Positions 1 to 5,695 of a stretch of DNA of 5,695 bases are shown here, one piece after another. A model generated the notes under the pieces. That model had not been told where the DNA came from and did no database searches. It saw only the letters and a list, made by a program, of their open reading frames with translations. The position numbers and the translations under genes were made by a program. Within the stretch, counting starts at the first letter, position 1, and each line of letters opens with the position of its first letter. Where the stretch lies: assembly GCA_015489145.1 (NCBI GenBank), contig WGAH01000582.1, positions 1 to 5,695 of the forward strand, in the 5' to 3' direction. Source of the DNA: Deltaproteobacteria bacterium. GTDB lineage: Bacteria > Myxococcota_A > UBA796 > UBA2385.

Positions 1-45
1 CTACCACCCCCGGCCGCCGCCCCCCATAGCGGCCGGGGGTGGTAG
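1..45. repeat. Perfect 16-bp inverted repeat at the window edge
   Basis: Bases 1-16 (CTACCACCCCCGGCCG) are the exact reverse complement of bases 30-45, separated by a 13-base C-rich loop. It lies inside the membrane glycosyltransferase frame and starts exactly at base 1. It could be a true palindrome or a foldback artefact at the end of an assembled contig. It is not positioned as a terminator, because the overlapping reading frame stays open. Confidence 0.9.
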
Positions 46-824
46 GGCGGCAGGGCGTCGGCCGTCCAGGGGAGCGCGAGCAGCCCCGCCCATCGGACGA
101 GCGCCGCCCCGAGGGCCCCGAGGGGATCGAGCAGCGCCGCCCCCGCCGGCACCGGGATGCCGAGGATCGCCCGCACCCCGAGGTAGGCCCCCGCTCCGGC
201 GAGGGCGCCGGCCAGCGGTGCCAGGCGCGGGCGCCGGTCCCCGAGCATCCAGGCCCCCGCCACCGCCGGGGCGACCAGCATCGACTCCTTGGCGAAGGGG
301 GCGAGGGCGAGCAGCGCCCCGGCCAGGGCCCCCCGCCCGCGCGCCCAGGCGAGGGTGGCGCCGAGGAGGGCCAGCAGGGCGAGGCTCTCCTGCCGCCCGG
401 CGATCCAGGCGACGGCCTCGAGGCTGCCCGGGTGGGCCCCGAAGGCGGCGGCGCCGAGCCACGCCGCCGCGTGCCCGGCGCCCAGGGCGACGCCGAGCCG
501 GGCCAGCAGCGCCACCGCGCCGAGGTGCAGGCCGAGGTTGACCAGGCGCTCGAAGCCGGCTCCGAGGCCGAGGGCGTGGCCGGGCAGGAGGCTGAGGACG
601 AACAGCGGGCGGTAGACGTCGGAGCGCTCGCCGGTGGCCGGGCCGAACAGGTCGGAGGCCAGGGCGCGCAGCGGGTGGTCGAGGACCGGGTTGGCCGCGA
701 CGAGGCTGTGGTCGTCCCACACGAAGCCGCCGGGCAGCGAGGGGGCCACCGCCGCCGCCACCAGCAGCAGGCAGGCGGGGGCCACCCACCGCTCCAGCGC
801 GCCGCGTTCCCGGGGCAGGGCCAT
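1..824 (-). CDS. GT-C membrane glycosyltransferase, TMTC/DUF1736-like (N-terminal part, runs off the window)
   Basis: The frame opens at ATG 822-824 and stays open for 274 codons to the window edge, so the C-terminus is missing. Hydrophobic segments recur from about residue 14. The first extracytoplasmic loop carries GGFVWDDHSLVAANPVL (residues 32-48). Further on come VYRPLF (70-75), a membrane stretch, FGAHPGSLEAVAWIAGRQES (128-147) and PFAKES (176-181). This order, F-x-DD-x-x-L-x-x-NP, then YRPL, then HP-x-x-x-EAVAWI-x-GR, then KE, is the signature of TMTC/DUF1736 proteins, which are GT-C relatives of protein O-mannosyltransferases. Asp37-Asp38 correspond to the acidic pair in the first loop of GT-C enzymes. 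Such enzymes use a lipid-linked sugar on the outer face of the membrane. Animal TMTC proteins transfer O-mannose to cadherins, but sugar and acceptor are unknown for bacterial relatives. Family TPR repeats, if present, would lie beyond the window. The start is 6 nt after the preceding stop, implying co-transcription, with only a weak GGAAG upstream. The last ~15 residues lie in an inverted repeat and may be unreliable. Confidence 0.82.
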   Translation of the reverse strand, partial: MALPRERGALERWVAPACLLLVAAAVAPSLPGGFVWDDHSLVAANPVLDHPLRALASDLFGPATGERSDVYRPLFVLSLLPGHALGLGAGFERLVNLGLHLGAVALLARLGVALGAGHAAAWLGAAAFGAHPGSLEAVAWIAGRQESLALLALLGATLAWARGRGALAGALLALAPFAKESMLVAPAVAGAWMLGDRRPRLAPLAGALAGAGAYLGVRAILGIPVPAGAALLDPLGALGAALVRWAGLLALPWTADALPPYHPRPLWGAAAGGG

Positions 825-830
825 GCCGGA

Positions 831-1136
831 CTACAGCTTCCGCTCGACGTCCTCGCCGGGTCGCCGCCCCGCGAGCAGGGCCGCGCGCCGCCGGAGGTAT
901 TCCGCCTCGCCCAGGCGACCGGCCTCGAACTCGGCCCGCAACGCCCGCAGCGCCGGGGACTCGGCGGGCTCGGCCGGGCGCGCATCGCGGGAGGCGGCCG
1001 GGCGCGGCGGAGCCGCGGGGCGGGCGGCGAGCTCGCGGTCCAGCGCCGCCTCGGCCGCCGGGTCGAGGCCCCGCCCGCGAACCCGGACGGCCCACGCGCC
1101 CCGGGTGAGGTTGAGGATGCGGCCCAGGATGCCCAC
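831..1136 (-). CDS. Small protein with C-terminal SHOCT-like motif
   Basis: This is a 101-aa protein. The start is GTG at 1136, chosen because the kinase stop (TAG 1140-1142) lies in the same frame just upstream and a GAGG sits about 9 nt before it, inside the end of the kinase gene. Residues 1-23 are short and mildly hydrophobic with Arg (ILGRILNL, then AWAVRVRGRG). Residues 38-60 form an Ala/Pro/Arg-rich linker. Residues 62-88 (LRALRAEFEAGRLGEAEYL and following RRRAALL) match the SHOCT pattern: a helix, a Gly turn, then E[FY] followed by a basic helix ending in Leu. SHOCT modules are short C-terminal oligomerisation or interaction helices found on many unrelated proteins, so no enzymatic role is implied. 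It lies 3 nt after the kinase stop and 6 nt before the membrane glycosyltransferase, consistent with an operon and translational coupling. It may be an accessory or assembly factor for either neighbour. The coding call is good; the function is unknown. Confidence 0.75.
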   Translation of the reverse strand: MGILGRILNLTRGAWAVRVRGRGLDPAAEAALDRELAARPAAPPRPAASRDARPAEPAESPALRALRAEFEAGRLGEAEYLRRRAALLAGRRPGEDVERKL

Positions 1137-1139
1137 CGC

Positions 1140-2906
1140 CTACCGCCTCGCGCAGCGCCGCAGGCCCTTGCGGCAGACGAGCTGCACCCGGTCGCCGGCG
1201 GACACCTGCACGGTACCGGCCAGCACCTCGGTGCGCCCGTCGAAGGAGGCCAGGACCTCGTAGGTGCCCGGCGCGACGATGCCCGGTCGCCACGACCGCC
1301 CCCCGCGCACGAGGCGCACCCGGCGGGTGTCGCCGGAAACGAGCACCGAGCCCTTGGGGCCGCTGGTGGGCGCCGGGGCGTAGCTCACCGCCGGCAGGCC
1401 GCCGGAGGACGCCGAGGCCGACCCGGCGGGCGTCGAGGTCCGACCCGAGGCGGCCGGGGTGCTCCGCGAAGACGCCGAAGTCGCCCGCGAGGACGCCGAG
1501 GTCGCCCGCGAGGACGCCGAGGAGCCCGTCGCCGCCCCGGGCGCGGGCGTTCCGCCGGACGCGCCGAGCTGGTCGGCGAGGCCGGTGTCGCCGCCCTCGT
1601 CGGAGCCGGCGGGCGCGGCGGCCTTCCCCTCGCCTTCCCGGGGCGCGGCCGCCCGCTCGGCGGCCCGGGAACCCGCTCGCGTCGCCGGGGCGGCCTCGGC
1701 CGTCGCGAGTTCCGCCGCGCCGCTCGGAAGCCCGGCCGCCTCGTCGGCCTCGACCCCCGCGAGGGTGAGCGCCGCCTCGTCGGAGACCGGGGCCGCCGGA
1801 GCGGCGGCCGGCGCGGGGGCGTCGCGCCCCACCCCGATGAGCGCCACCGCCAGGCCGCCCCCGACCGCGATCACCAGCCCGGCGCTGAGCACGCCGGACA
1901 GGACCGCCATCCAGCGCCAGGAGCCCGGAGCCGAGGCCGCCGCCGGCAGGCCGCCCGAGACCAGCCCCTGCTCGACGAGCACCGTGCCCGACAGCTCGTC
2001 GCGAATGCCCGCCTGGGCGGCCTCCAGCCCGGGCACGAGCTGCTCGGCGAGGTCCTTGAGCCAGGGCTCCGGGTAGCGCCGCCGCAGCCCGTGGGCCCGC
2101 CTCCCCAGCTCGCGGGCGCTCGGCCGCAAGCCGTCGTCGTAGGCCAGGCAGGCGCGCACCAGCCCCACCACCTCGTCGTCGCGCACCACCGCGTCGAGGC
2201 GGGCCAGGGCGGCCTGCACGTGGGCGACGTGGCGCTCGCGGTTGCCGGAGGTGCGCCCGAGGGGCACCCCGGTGAGCAGCTCGTAGAGGACGGCGCCCAG
2301 GGCGTAGACATCGCCGGCGTGGGTGTCGATGCCGTCGAGACGCTCGGGGGCCATGTAGCCGAGGGAGCCGAAGAACAGCGAGCGGGTCACCGACTCGCGG
2401 TGCTGGAACTCGGCCCGCGCCACGCCGAAGTCGAGGATCTTGACCTCGCCGGTGCGCGTGAGCCGGATGTTGGAGGGCTTGACGTCGCGGTGCAGCAGCC
2501 GGAGGGGCTGGCCCGAGGGCCCCGGAAGCTCGTAGGCGGCGGCCAGCGCCCCGGCGACCTCCTCGACCACCTCCAGCGCCGGGCCGACCGGCATGGGGCC
2601 CAGGCCGAGGAGGCGCTTGAGGTCGACGCCCTCGACGAATTCCATCACGACCGTCCACCGGCCGTTGAGCAGGAGCAGGCCGTCGACCCGCACCACGGCG
2701 CGGTGGCTGATGAGGCCCAGCATGCGGGCCTCGTCGCGAAGCCGCTCGGCGAAGCCCCCCTGCTCCGCGATGTCGGGATTCAGCACCTTCAGGGCGACCA
2801 GCTTGCGGAAGCCGCCCTGCCCGAGGAGCTGCGCCCGGTAGACCGTGCCGAAACCGCCGCGCCCGACGGCTTCCAGCACCTGGTAGCGGCGGGTCTCGGG
2901 CTGCAC
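1140..2906 (-). CDS. Transmembrane Hanks-type serine/threonine protein kinase with extracytoplasmic PEGA-like C-terminal domain
   Basis: This is a 588-aa protein with a GTG start preceded by AGGAG at a 5-nt spacing. The kinase domain (about 8-275) has every key element: Gly loop GRGGFG (15-20), ATP-binding Lys40 in VALKVL, helix-C Glu59, catalytic loop HRDVKPSN (139-146, Asp141 and Asn146), DFG (159-161), a Ser/Thr-containing activation loop, APE-type MAPE (185-188) and GDVYALG (198-204). It is therefore a complete, probably active RD kinase phosphorylating Ser/Thr in the cytoplasm. One membrane helix follows (about 333-359). Next is a long Ala/Ser/Thr/Gly/Pro-rich linker (about 362-517) containing tandem SSRATSA repeats. 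A compact beta-rich C-terminus (about 518-588) resembles a PEGA-type domain and ends with two cysteines (578, 585) that could form a disulfide outside the membrane. Predicted topology is kinase inside, linker and small domain outside, suggesting an envelope sensor. It is the first gene of the leftward unit and divergent from the GH92 gene. The kinase call is very secure; the PEGA assignment is tentative. Confidence 0.96.
   Translation of the reverse strand: MQPETRRYQVLEAVGRGGFGTVYRAQLLGQGGFRKLVALKVLNPDIAEQGGFAERLRDEARMLGLISHRAVVRVDGLLLLNGRWTVVMEFVEGVDLKRLLGLGPMPVGPALEVVEEVAGALAAAYELPGPSGQPLRLLHRDVKPSNIRLTRTGEVKILDFGVARAEFQHRESVTRSLFFGSLGYMAPERLDGIDTHAGDVYALGAVLYELLTGVPLGRTSGNRERHVAHVQAALARLDAVVRDDEVVGLVRACLAYDDGLRPSARELGRRAHGLRRRYPEPWLKDLAEQLVPGLEAAQAGIRDELSGTVLVEQGLVSGGLPAAASAPGSWRWMAVLSGVLSAGLVIAVGGGLAVALIGVGRDAPAPAAAPAAPVSDEAALTLAGVEADEAAGLPSGAAELATAEAAPATRAGSRAAERAAAPREGEGKAAAPAGSDEGGDTGLADQLGASGGTPAPGAATGSSASSRATSASSRATSASSRSTPAASGRTSTPAGSASASSGGLPAVSYAPAPTSGPKGSVLVSGDTRRVRLVRGGRSWRPGIVAPGTYEVLASFDGRTEVLAGTVQVSAGDRVQLVCRKGLRRCARR
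1465..1527 (-). repeat. Three tandem 21-bp units encoding SSRATSA-type heptads in the kinase linker
   Basis: Copies lie at 1465-1485, 1486-1506 and 1507-1527. Copies 1 and 2 differ at 2 positions, and copies 2 and 3 at 3. The 21-bp period keeps frame and encodes Ser/Thr/Ala/Arg heptads around residues 460-481 of the kinase, in the predicted extracytoplasmic linker. This looks like slippage-prone low-complexity coding DNA whose length could vary between strains. Confidence 0.85.
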
Positions 2907-3001
2907 GCGCGCTCCTGTCGGCGGACCGGCCCGTCCCGCCGGCCCCGGCCCAGCCTACCAGACCCCGCGCCGATCCGCACGCGGCGTGGCACACTCCCCC
3001 C
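2907..3001. promoter_or_regulatory. Divergent intergenic region between the kinase and GH92 genes
   Basis: This 95-bp stretch separates two genes read away from each other, so promoters for both must lie here or inside the 5' ends of the genes. No convincing -35/-10 pair is visible on either strand. The least GC-rich part is around 2951-2962. TGGCAC at 2987-2992 resembles the -24 half of a sigma-54 site, but the -12 half is missing. No operator palindrome stands out. Confidence 0.5.
2912..2916 (-). promoter_or_regulatory. Ribosome binding site of the kinase gene
   Basis: The minus strand reads AGGAG, 5 nt before the GTG start at 2906. It is a near-consensus Shine-Dalgarno and supports GTG as the start, which also places the Gly loop at the usual distance from the N-terminus. 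Confidence 0.75.
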
Positions 3002-5245
3002 ATGCTCGCGATCGCCCTCCTCGTCCTCGCCTGCGCCCGCCCGCCCGACGACGCCGAGCCGGACGACCCGGTCGACCTGATCGCCTGGGTCGACCCCCTC
3101 ATCGGCACCGGCGGTTTCGGCTACGGCGTCGGCTCGGGCACCCCGGCGGCCACGCGTCCCTTCGGGCTCGTCAAGGCCGGGCCCGACACCTCCGACCAGT
3201 ACGGCGCCTCCTTCGGCGTCTACCGGGGCGGGGGCTACCACTACGACGACGTGCACATCGAGGGCTTCTCGCACATGCACCTGCACGGGGTCGGCGGCAC
3301 CGACTACGGGCTGGTGGCGCTCATGCCCTCGGACGGCTTCGACGCCTCGCGCACCAGCCGCCCCGGCTACCGCGCCGTCTTCCGCCACGAGGACGAGACG
3401 GTCGAGCCCGGCCGCTACGCGGTGCGCCTCGACGACCCGGCCGTGCAGGTCGACATCGTGGCCGGCACCCGCACCGCCCTGCACCGCTACGCCTTCGAGG
3501 CCTCGGTGGCCCAGCCCACCCTCATCCTCGACGTGTGCCACACCCTCGGCGACGGCGTGTGCCTGTCCGGCCAGGTGAGCCTCGACCCCGAGGCGGGGAC
3601 GGTCCGGGGCGAGGCGCTCACCTGGGGCGACCTCGCCGACCCGTTCCCCGTGTGGTTCACCGCCGTCTTCGACCCGCCCCCGGTGGCCTGGGGGACCTGG
3701 ACCGAGGGCGAGCTTCGCGAGGGGGCCACCGCCGCGATGGCGAGCGCCGGGCCGGCGAGCCTCTGGGAGCAACCCGACGAGGGCGCCTCGCTGGGGGCCT
3801 GGCTGCGCTTCGACGCGCGGACGGTGCGGGTGCGGGTGGCGCTGAGCACCACCGACGCCGCGGGCGCCGAGGCCAACCTGGCGGCCGAGCACGACGACTT
3901 CGACCAGGACGCCGAGCTCACGGAGGCGCGGACGGCCTGGGAGACCGTGTTCGCCCCCATTCGCGTGTGGGGCGGCACCGAGGACCAGCGCCGCATCTTC
4001 GCCACCGCCCTGTACCACACCCACATGATGCCGACGCTGTGGTCGGACGCCGACGGGCGCTACCGGGGCTTCGACCGGCAGGTCCACGAGGACGGGCCCT
4101 ACTGGACCGACTTCTCCCTGTGGGACACCTACCGCACGGTCCACCCGCTCTACACGCTGCTGTGGCCCGACACCCACCGGGCCCTCCTCGGCTCCCTGGC
4201 GCGCATGGCCGAGCAGGGCGGGGCGCTGCCGCGCTGGCCCATCGCCGACTGGGACGGCGGCTTCATGGTGGGCACCCCGGCTGCCATCGTCGCCGCCGAG
4301 GCCTGGATCAAGGGCCTGCGCGACTTCGGCGAGGACAGCATCTTCCCCGCCGCCGTCGCCGTCGCCACCGGCGCGGTCGACGCGCCCTACGGGGCGCCCC
4401 CCGACGTCGCCACCCTCGAGGCCACCGGCTGGTATCCGGCCGACGTGGTCGGCACCTCCGTCGCCAACCTCCAGGAGCTGAACATCGCCGACGCCGCCCT
4501 GGCCGCCGCCGAGGGCGCCCCCGGGGTGGACGCCGCCACCGCCGCCCACCTCGCCGAGCGATCCGGCTGGTGGGCCAACGTCTGGGACCCCGAGGTGGGC
4601 TTCTTCCACGCCCGCCTGTCCGACGGCAGCTTCGACGACTTCCCCTCGGAATCGGCCTGGCTCGACGAGTACGCCGAGGGCAACGCCCGGCAGTACCTCT
4701 GGCTCGTGCCCCAGGACCCGGAAGGGCTGTTCGCGACCCTGGGCGGCGAGGAGGCCGCCGTCGCGCGCCTCGAAGCCTTCTTCGAGGGGGCGCGGGCGGA
4801 GTACGAGGCGGGCGAGGACGGCCTGCCCGACCCGTACTACTGGCACGGCAACGAGGCCGACCTGCACGCCGCGTGGCTGTTCGCCCTCGCCGGCCGCCCC
4901 GACCTCACCCGGGAGTGGGTGCGCTGGATCGAGGAGACGCAGTACGGCACCGGCGCCGACGGCCTGGCGGGCAACGACGACGCCGGCACCCTGTCGGCCT
5001 GGTACGTCTGGGCGGCCATCGGGCTCTACCCCCTGGCGGGGAGCGACCGCTACGTGCTCGGCGATCCGCTGTTCGACCGGGTGGAGATCGACCGCGAGGA
5101 CGGCACGACCCTGGTGATCGAGCGGCTCGGCGGCGGCGAGGTCGAGGCGGTGCGGGTGGACGGCGAGCCCTGGGAGGCCCCCGACATCCGCCACGCCGAG
5201 CTCGCGGCGGCGAGCACCCTCACCTTCTGCGCCGGCGGCTGCTGA
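3002..5245 (+). CDS. GH92 family exo-alpha-mannosidase, predicted lipoprotein
   Basis: At 747 aa this is full length for glycoside hydrolase family 92, whose members are calcium-dependent inverting exo-alpha-mannosidases with an N-terminal beta-sandwich and a C-terminal (alpha/alpha)6 barrel. Family blocks appear in order: VDPLIGTGG (30-38), RPFGLVKAGPDTS (52-64), IEGFSHMHLHGVGGTDYG (86-103), ALYHTHMMP (336-344), SLWDTYRTVHPL (372-383), AEGNARQYLWLVPQD (from 558), YYWHGNE (612-618) and GNDDAGTLSAWY (657-668). Glu559 in EGN is the likely general acid. The acidic pair Asp659-Asp660 in GNDD lies where the family's catalytic base is found. The N-terminus is hydrophobic and ends in VLAC (8-11), a lipobox-like site with Cys11 as the putative lipidated residue. 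It lacks the usual basic n-region. ATG 3002 is the only start in frame before the conserved region, with no Shine-Dalgarno, so a leaderless transcript is possible. The substrate would be terminal alpha-mannose on glycans or glycoproteins outside the cytoplasm. Linkage preference cannot be read from the sequence. Family assignment is secure; lipidation is probable. Confidence 0.95.
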   Translation: MLAIALLVLACARPPDDAEPDDPVDLIAWVDPLIGTGGFGYGVGSGTPAATRPFGLVKAGPDTSDQYGASFGVYRGGGYHYDDVHIEGFSHMHLHGVGGTDYGLVALMPSDGFDASRTSRPGYRAVFRHEDETVEPGRYAVRLDDPAVQVDIVAGTRTALHRYAFEASVAQPTLILDVCHTLGDGVCLSGQVSLDPEAGTVRGEALTWGDLADPFPVWFTAVFDPPPVAWGTWTEGELREGATAAMASAGPASLWEQPDEGASLGAWLRFDARTVRVRVALSTTDAAGAEANLAAEHDDFDQDAELTEARTAWETVFAPIRVWGGTEDQRRIFATALYHTHMMPTLWSDADGRYRGFDRQVHEDGPYWTDFSLWDTYRTVHPLYTLLWPDTHRALLGSLARMAEQGGALPRWPIADWDGGFMVGTPAAIVAAEAWIKGLRDFGEDSIFPAAVAVATGAVDAPYGAPPDVATLEATGWYPADVVGTSVANLQELNIADAALAAAEGAPGVDAATAAHLAERSGWWANVWDPEVGFFHARLSDGSFDDFPSESAWLDEYAEGNARQYLWLVPQDPEGLFATLGGEEAAVARLEAFFEGARAEYEAGEDGLPDPYYWHGNEADLHAAWLFALAGRPDLTREWVRWIEETQYGTGADGLAGNDDAGTLSAWYVWAAIGLYPLAGSDRYVLGDPLFDRVEIDREDGTTLVIERLGGGEVEAVRVDGEPWEAPDIRHAELAAASTLTFCAGGC

Positions 5246-5260
5246 GCCCCCCCCGGGGCT
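5245..5260 (+). terminator. Possible stem-loop after the GH92 stop codon
   Basis: AGCCCC (5245-5250) pairs with GGGGCT (5255-5260) around a CCCC loop, overlapping the last base of the TGA stop. It is a short GC stem followed by TTGG rather than a T run, so it would be at best a weak or factor-assisted terminator or a 3'-end protector. Confidence 0.35.
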
Positions 5261-5282
5261 TGGTTCGCGCCGCGCCTGGGCT

Positions 5283-5324
5283 ATGGGGGCGGGAGCCGAT
5301 TCCCGCTTGCATTGGAGCCCCCAT
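5283..5324 (+). promoter_or_regulatory. Inverted repeat covering the start codon of the downstream gene
   Basis: ATGGGGGC (5283-5290) is an exact reverse complement of GCCCCCAT (5317-5324). A nested pair, CGGGA (5290-5294) with TCCCG (5301-5305), lies inside and shares base 5290, so both stems cannot be fully formed together. The outer stem would bury the first two bases of ATG 5323 and the last G of the GGAG ribosome site. It could limit translation initiation if transcribed as a leader, or it could be incidental in C/G-rich DNA. Confidence 0.4.
5314..5317 (+). promoter_or_regulatory. Ribosome binding site of the downstream hypothetical gene
   Basis: GGAG lies 5 nt before ATG 5323 and is the main reason for choosing that start. 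Confidence 0.6.
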
Positions 5325-5695
5325 GACCGCCGCACCCGAGGAAGGCGAGCTCGAGGTCGCCACCCTGCGCGAACGTTTCGACCGCATCGGCCGCGAGCTG
5401 GTGGCGGCCCAGCAGGCCTGGGCCGAGGCCAGCCGGCGCGTGGCCGCCGACCCCCTGGCGGAATTCGACGAGCGGCGGCGCCTCGAGGCCCTCGACCGGC
5501 GGCGGCGGGAGCTCCTCGACGAGTGGGCGCGCGTGGGCCTCGCCTGGATGCTGGCGGGCGGCTCGGTGCAACTGGCGAACCCGGCCGCCGAAGAGGCCCG
5601 CCGCACCCTCTCCCAGGCGGTGCTCGACGCCCGCGCCACCCGTCGGCCCGACGACGCGGAGCCGGCCCCGCCCCGGCCGGCCACCGAGGCGGAAG
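5323..5695 (+). CDS. Hypothetical charged alpha-helical protein (N-terminal part, runs off the window)
   Basis: The frame is open from ATG 5323 to the window end, giving 124 codons with no stop. It has a GGAG ribosome site and the same G/C-rich third-position bias as the other genes. I do not recognise the family. Residues 1-70 are rich in Glu, Arg, Leu and Ala with helix- or coiled-coil-like spacing (for example LRERFDRIGRELVAAQQAW and RRLEALDRRRRELLDEW). Residues 71-83 (VGLAWMLAGGSVQ) are the only fairly apolar stretch, too short and Gly-rich for a confident membrane helix. A further helix follows (about 87-107, NPAAEEARRTLSQAV), then a Pro/Ala-rich tail (109-121) that looks like a linker to something beyond the window. 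There is no signal peptide, so it is probably cytoplasmic. It lies 77 nt after the GH92 stop, co-directional, and may have its own promoter or be read through from GH92. Confidence 0.7.
   Translation, partial: MTAAPEEGELEVATLRERFDRIGRELVAAQQAWAEASRRVAADPLAEFDERRRLEALDRRRRELLDEWARVGLAWMLAGGSVQLANPAAEEARRTLSQAVLDARATRRPDDAEPAPPRPATEAE

Noticed and set aside
1465..1527. Short regular repeats considered as a CRISPR-like array
   Set aside because: The 21-bp units are contiguous with no spacers and stay in frame inside the kinase linker.
2987..3004. TGGCAC followed by a possible sigma-54 -12 element upstream of GH92
   Set aside because: At the required spacing after GG (2988-2989) the sequence is CC, not GC, and the site would overlap the start codon.
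39..3080. A 1013-codon open frame on the plus strand opposite the kinase operon
   Set aside because: It is antisense to three genes with clear motifs. Its product is low-complexity Arg/Gly/Pro/Ala with no domain, as expected from GC-rich DNA where stops are rare.
1..3108. A 1035-codon open frame on the minus strand, out of frame with the kinase
   Set aside because: The product is Arg/Gly/Ala-rich without motifs, while the alternative frame gives an intact kinase, a SHOCT-like protein and a TMTC-like protein.
2789..5335. An 848-codon minus-strand open frame across the GH92 gene
   Set aside because: It is the mirror of a complete GH92 enzyme, has no recognisable domain, and crosses the kinase 5' end.
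5220..5684. Minus-strand frames opposite the last gene (also 5281-5571)
   Set aside because: They are Ser/Arg- or Pro/Gly-rich without motifs. The plus-strand frame has a ribosome site and a plausible helical protein.

Overview
The window is very GC-rich (by eye well above 70%), with near-saturated G/C at third codon positions. It contains a transmembrane Hanks-type Ser/Thr kinase of the kind common in predatory or multicellular delta-proteobacteria-like lineages. A Myxococcota-type chromosome, possibly from a metagenome, is the best guess. This is inferred from style only, because no taxonomic marker gene is present.

Layout: two transcription units diverge from a 95-bp intergenic region (2907-3001). 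Leftward (minus strand) there is a tight three-gene run. First is a membrane-anchored Ser/Thr protein kinase (2906-1140, GTG start with a good AGGAG). Three bases later comes a small 101-aa protein with a SHOCT-like C-terminal helical motif (1136-831). Six bases after that is the N-terminal part of a polytopic GT-C-type glycosyltransferase resembling the TMTC/DUF1736 group of O-mannosyltransferase-like proteins (824 to beyond base 1). Rightward (plus strand) there is a complete GH92 exo-alpha-mannosidase predicted to be a lipoprotein (3002-5245). A 77-bp gap with hairpins follows, then the start of a charged, helical protein of unknown function (5323 to beyond 5695).

How the genes may work together (inference): the kinase places a Ser/Thr/Ala/Pro-rich linker and a small Cys-containing beta-rich domain outside the membrane. 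The GT-C enzyme would act on that same face, and the GH92 lipoprotein removes alpha-mannose, also outside the cytoplasm. A sugar-adding and a sugar-removing enzyme flanking one divergent promoter, with a signalling kinase, suggests a possible surface or periplasmic mannosylation and turnover module. Nothing in the sequence proves the link.

The other very long open frames on both strands across 1-3108 and 2789-5335 are GC-rich antisense shadows. One structural oddity is a perfect 16-bp inverted repeat whose outer arm begins at base 1, which could be a contig-end foldback artefact.
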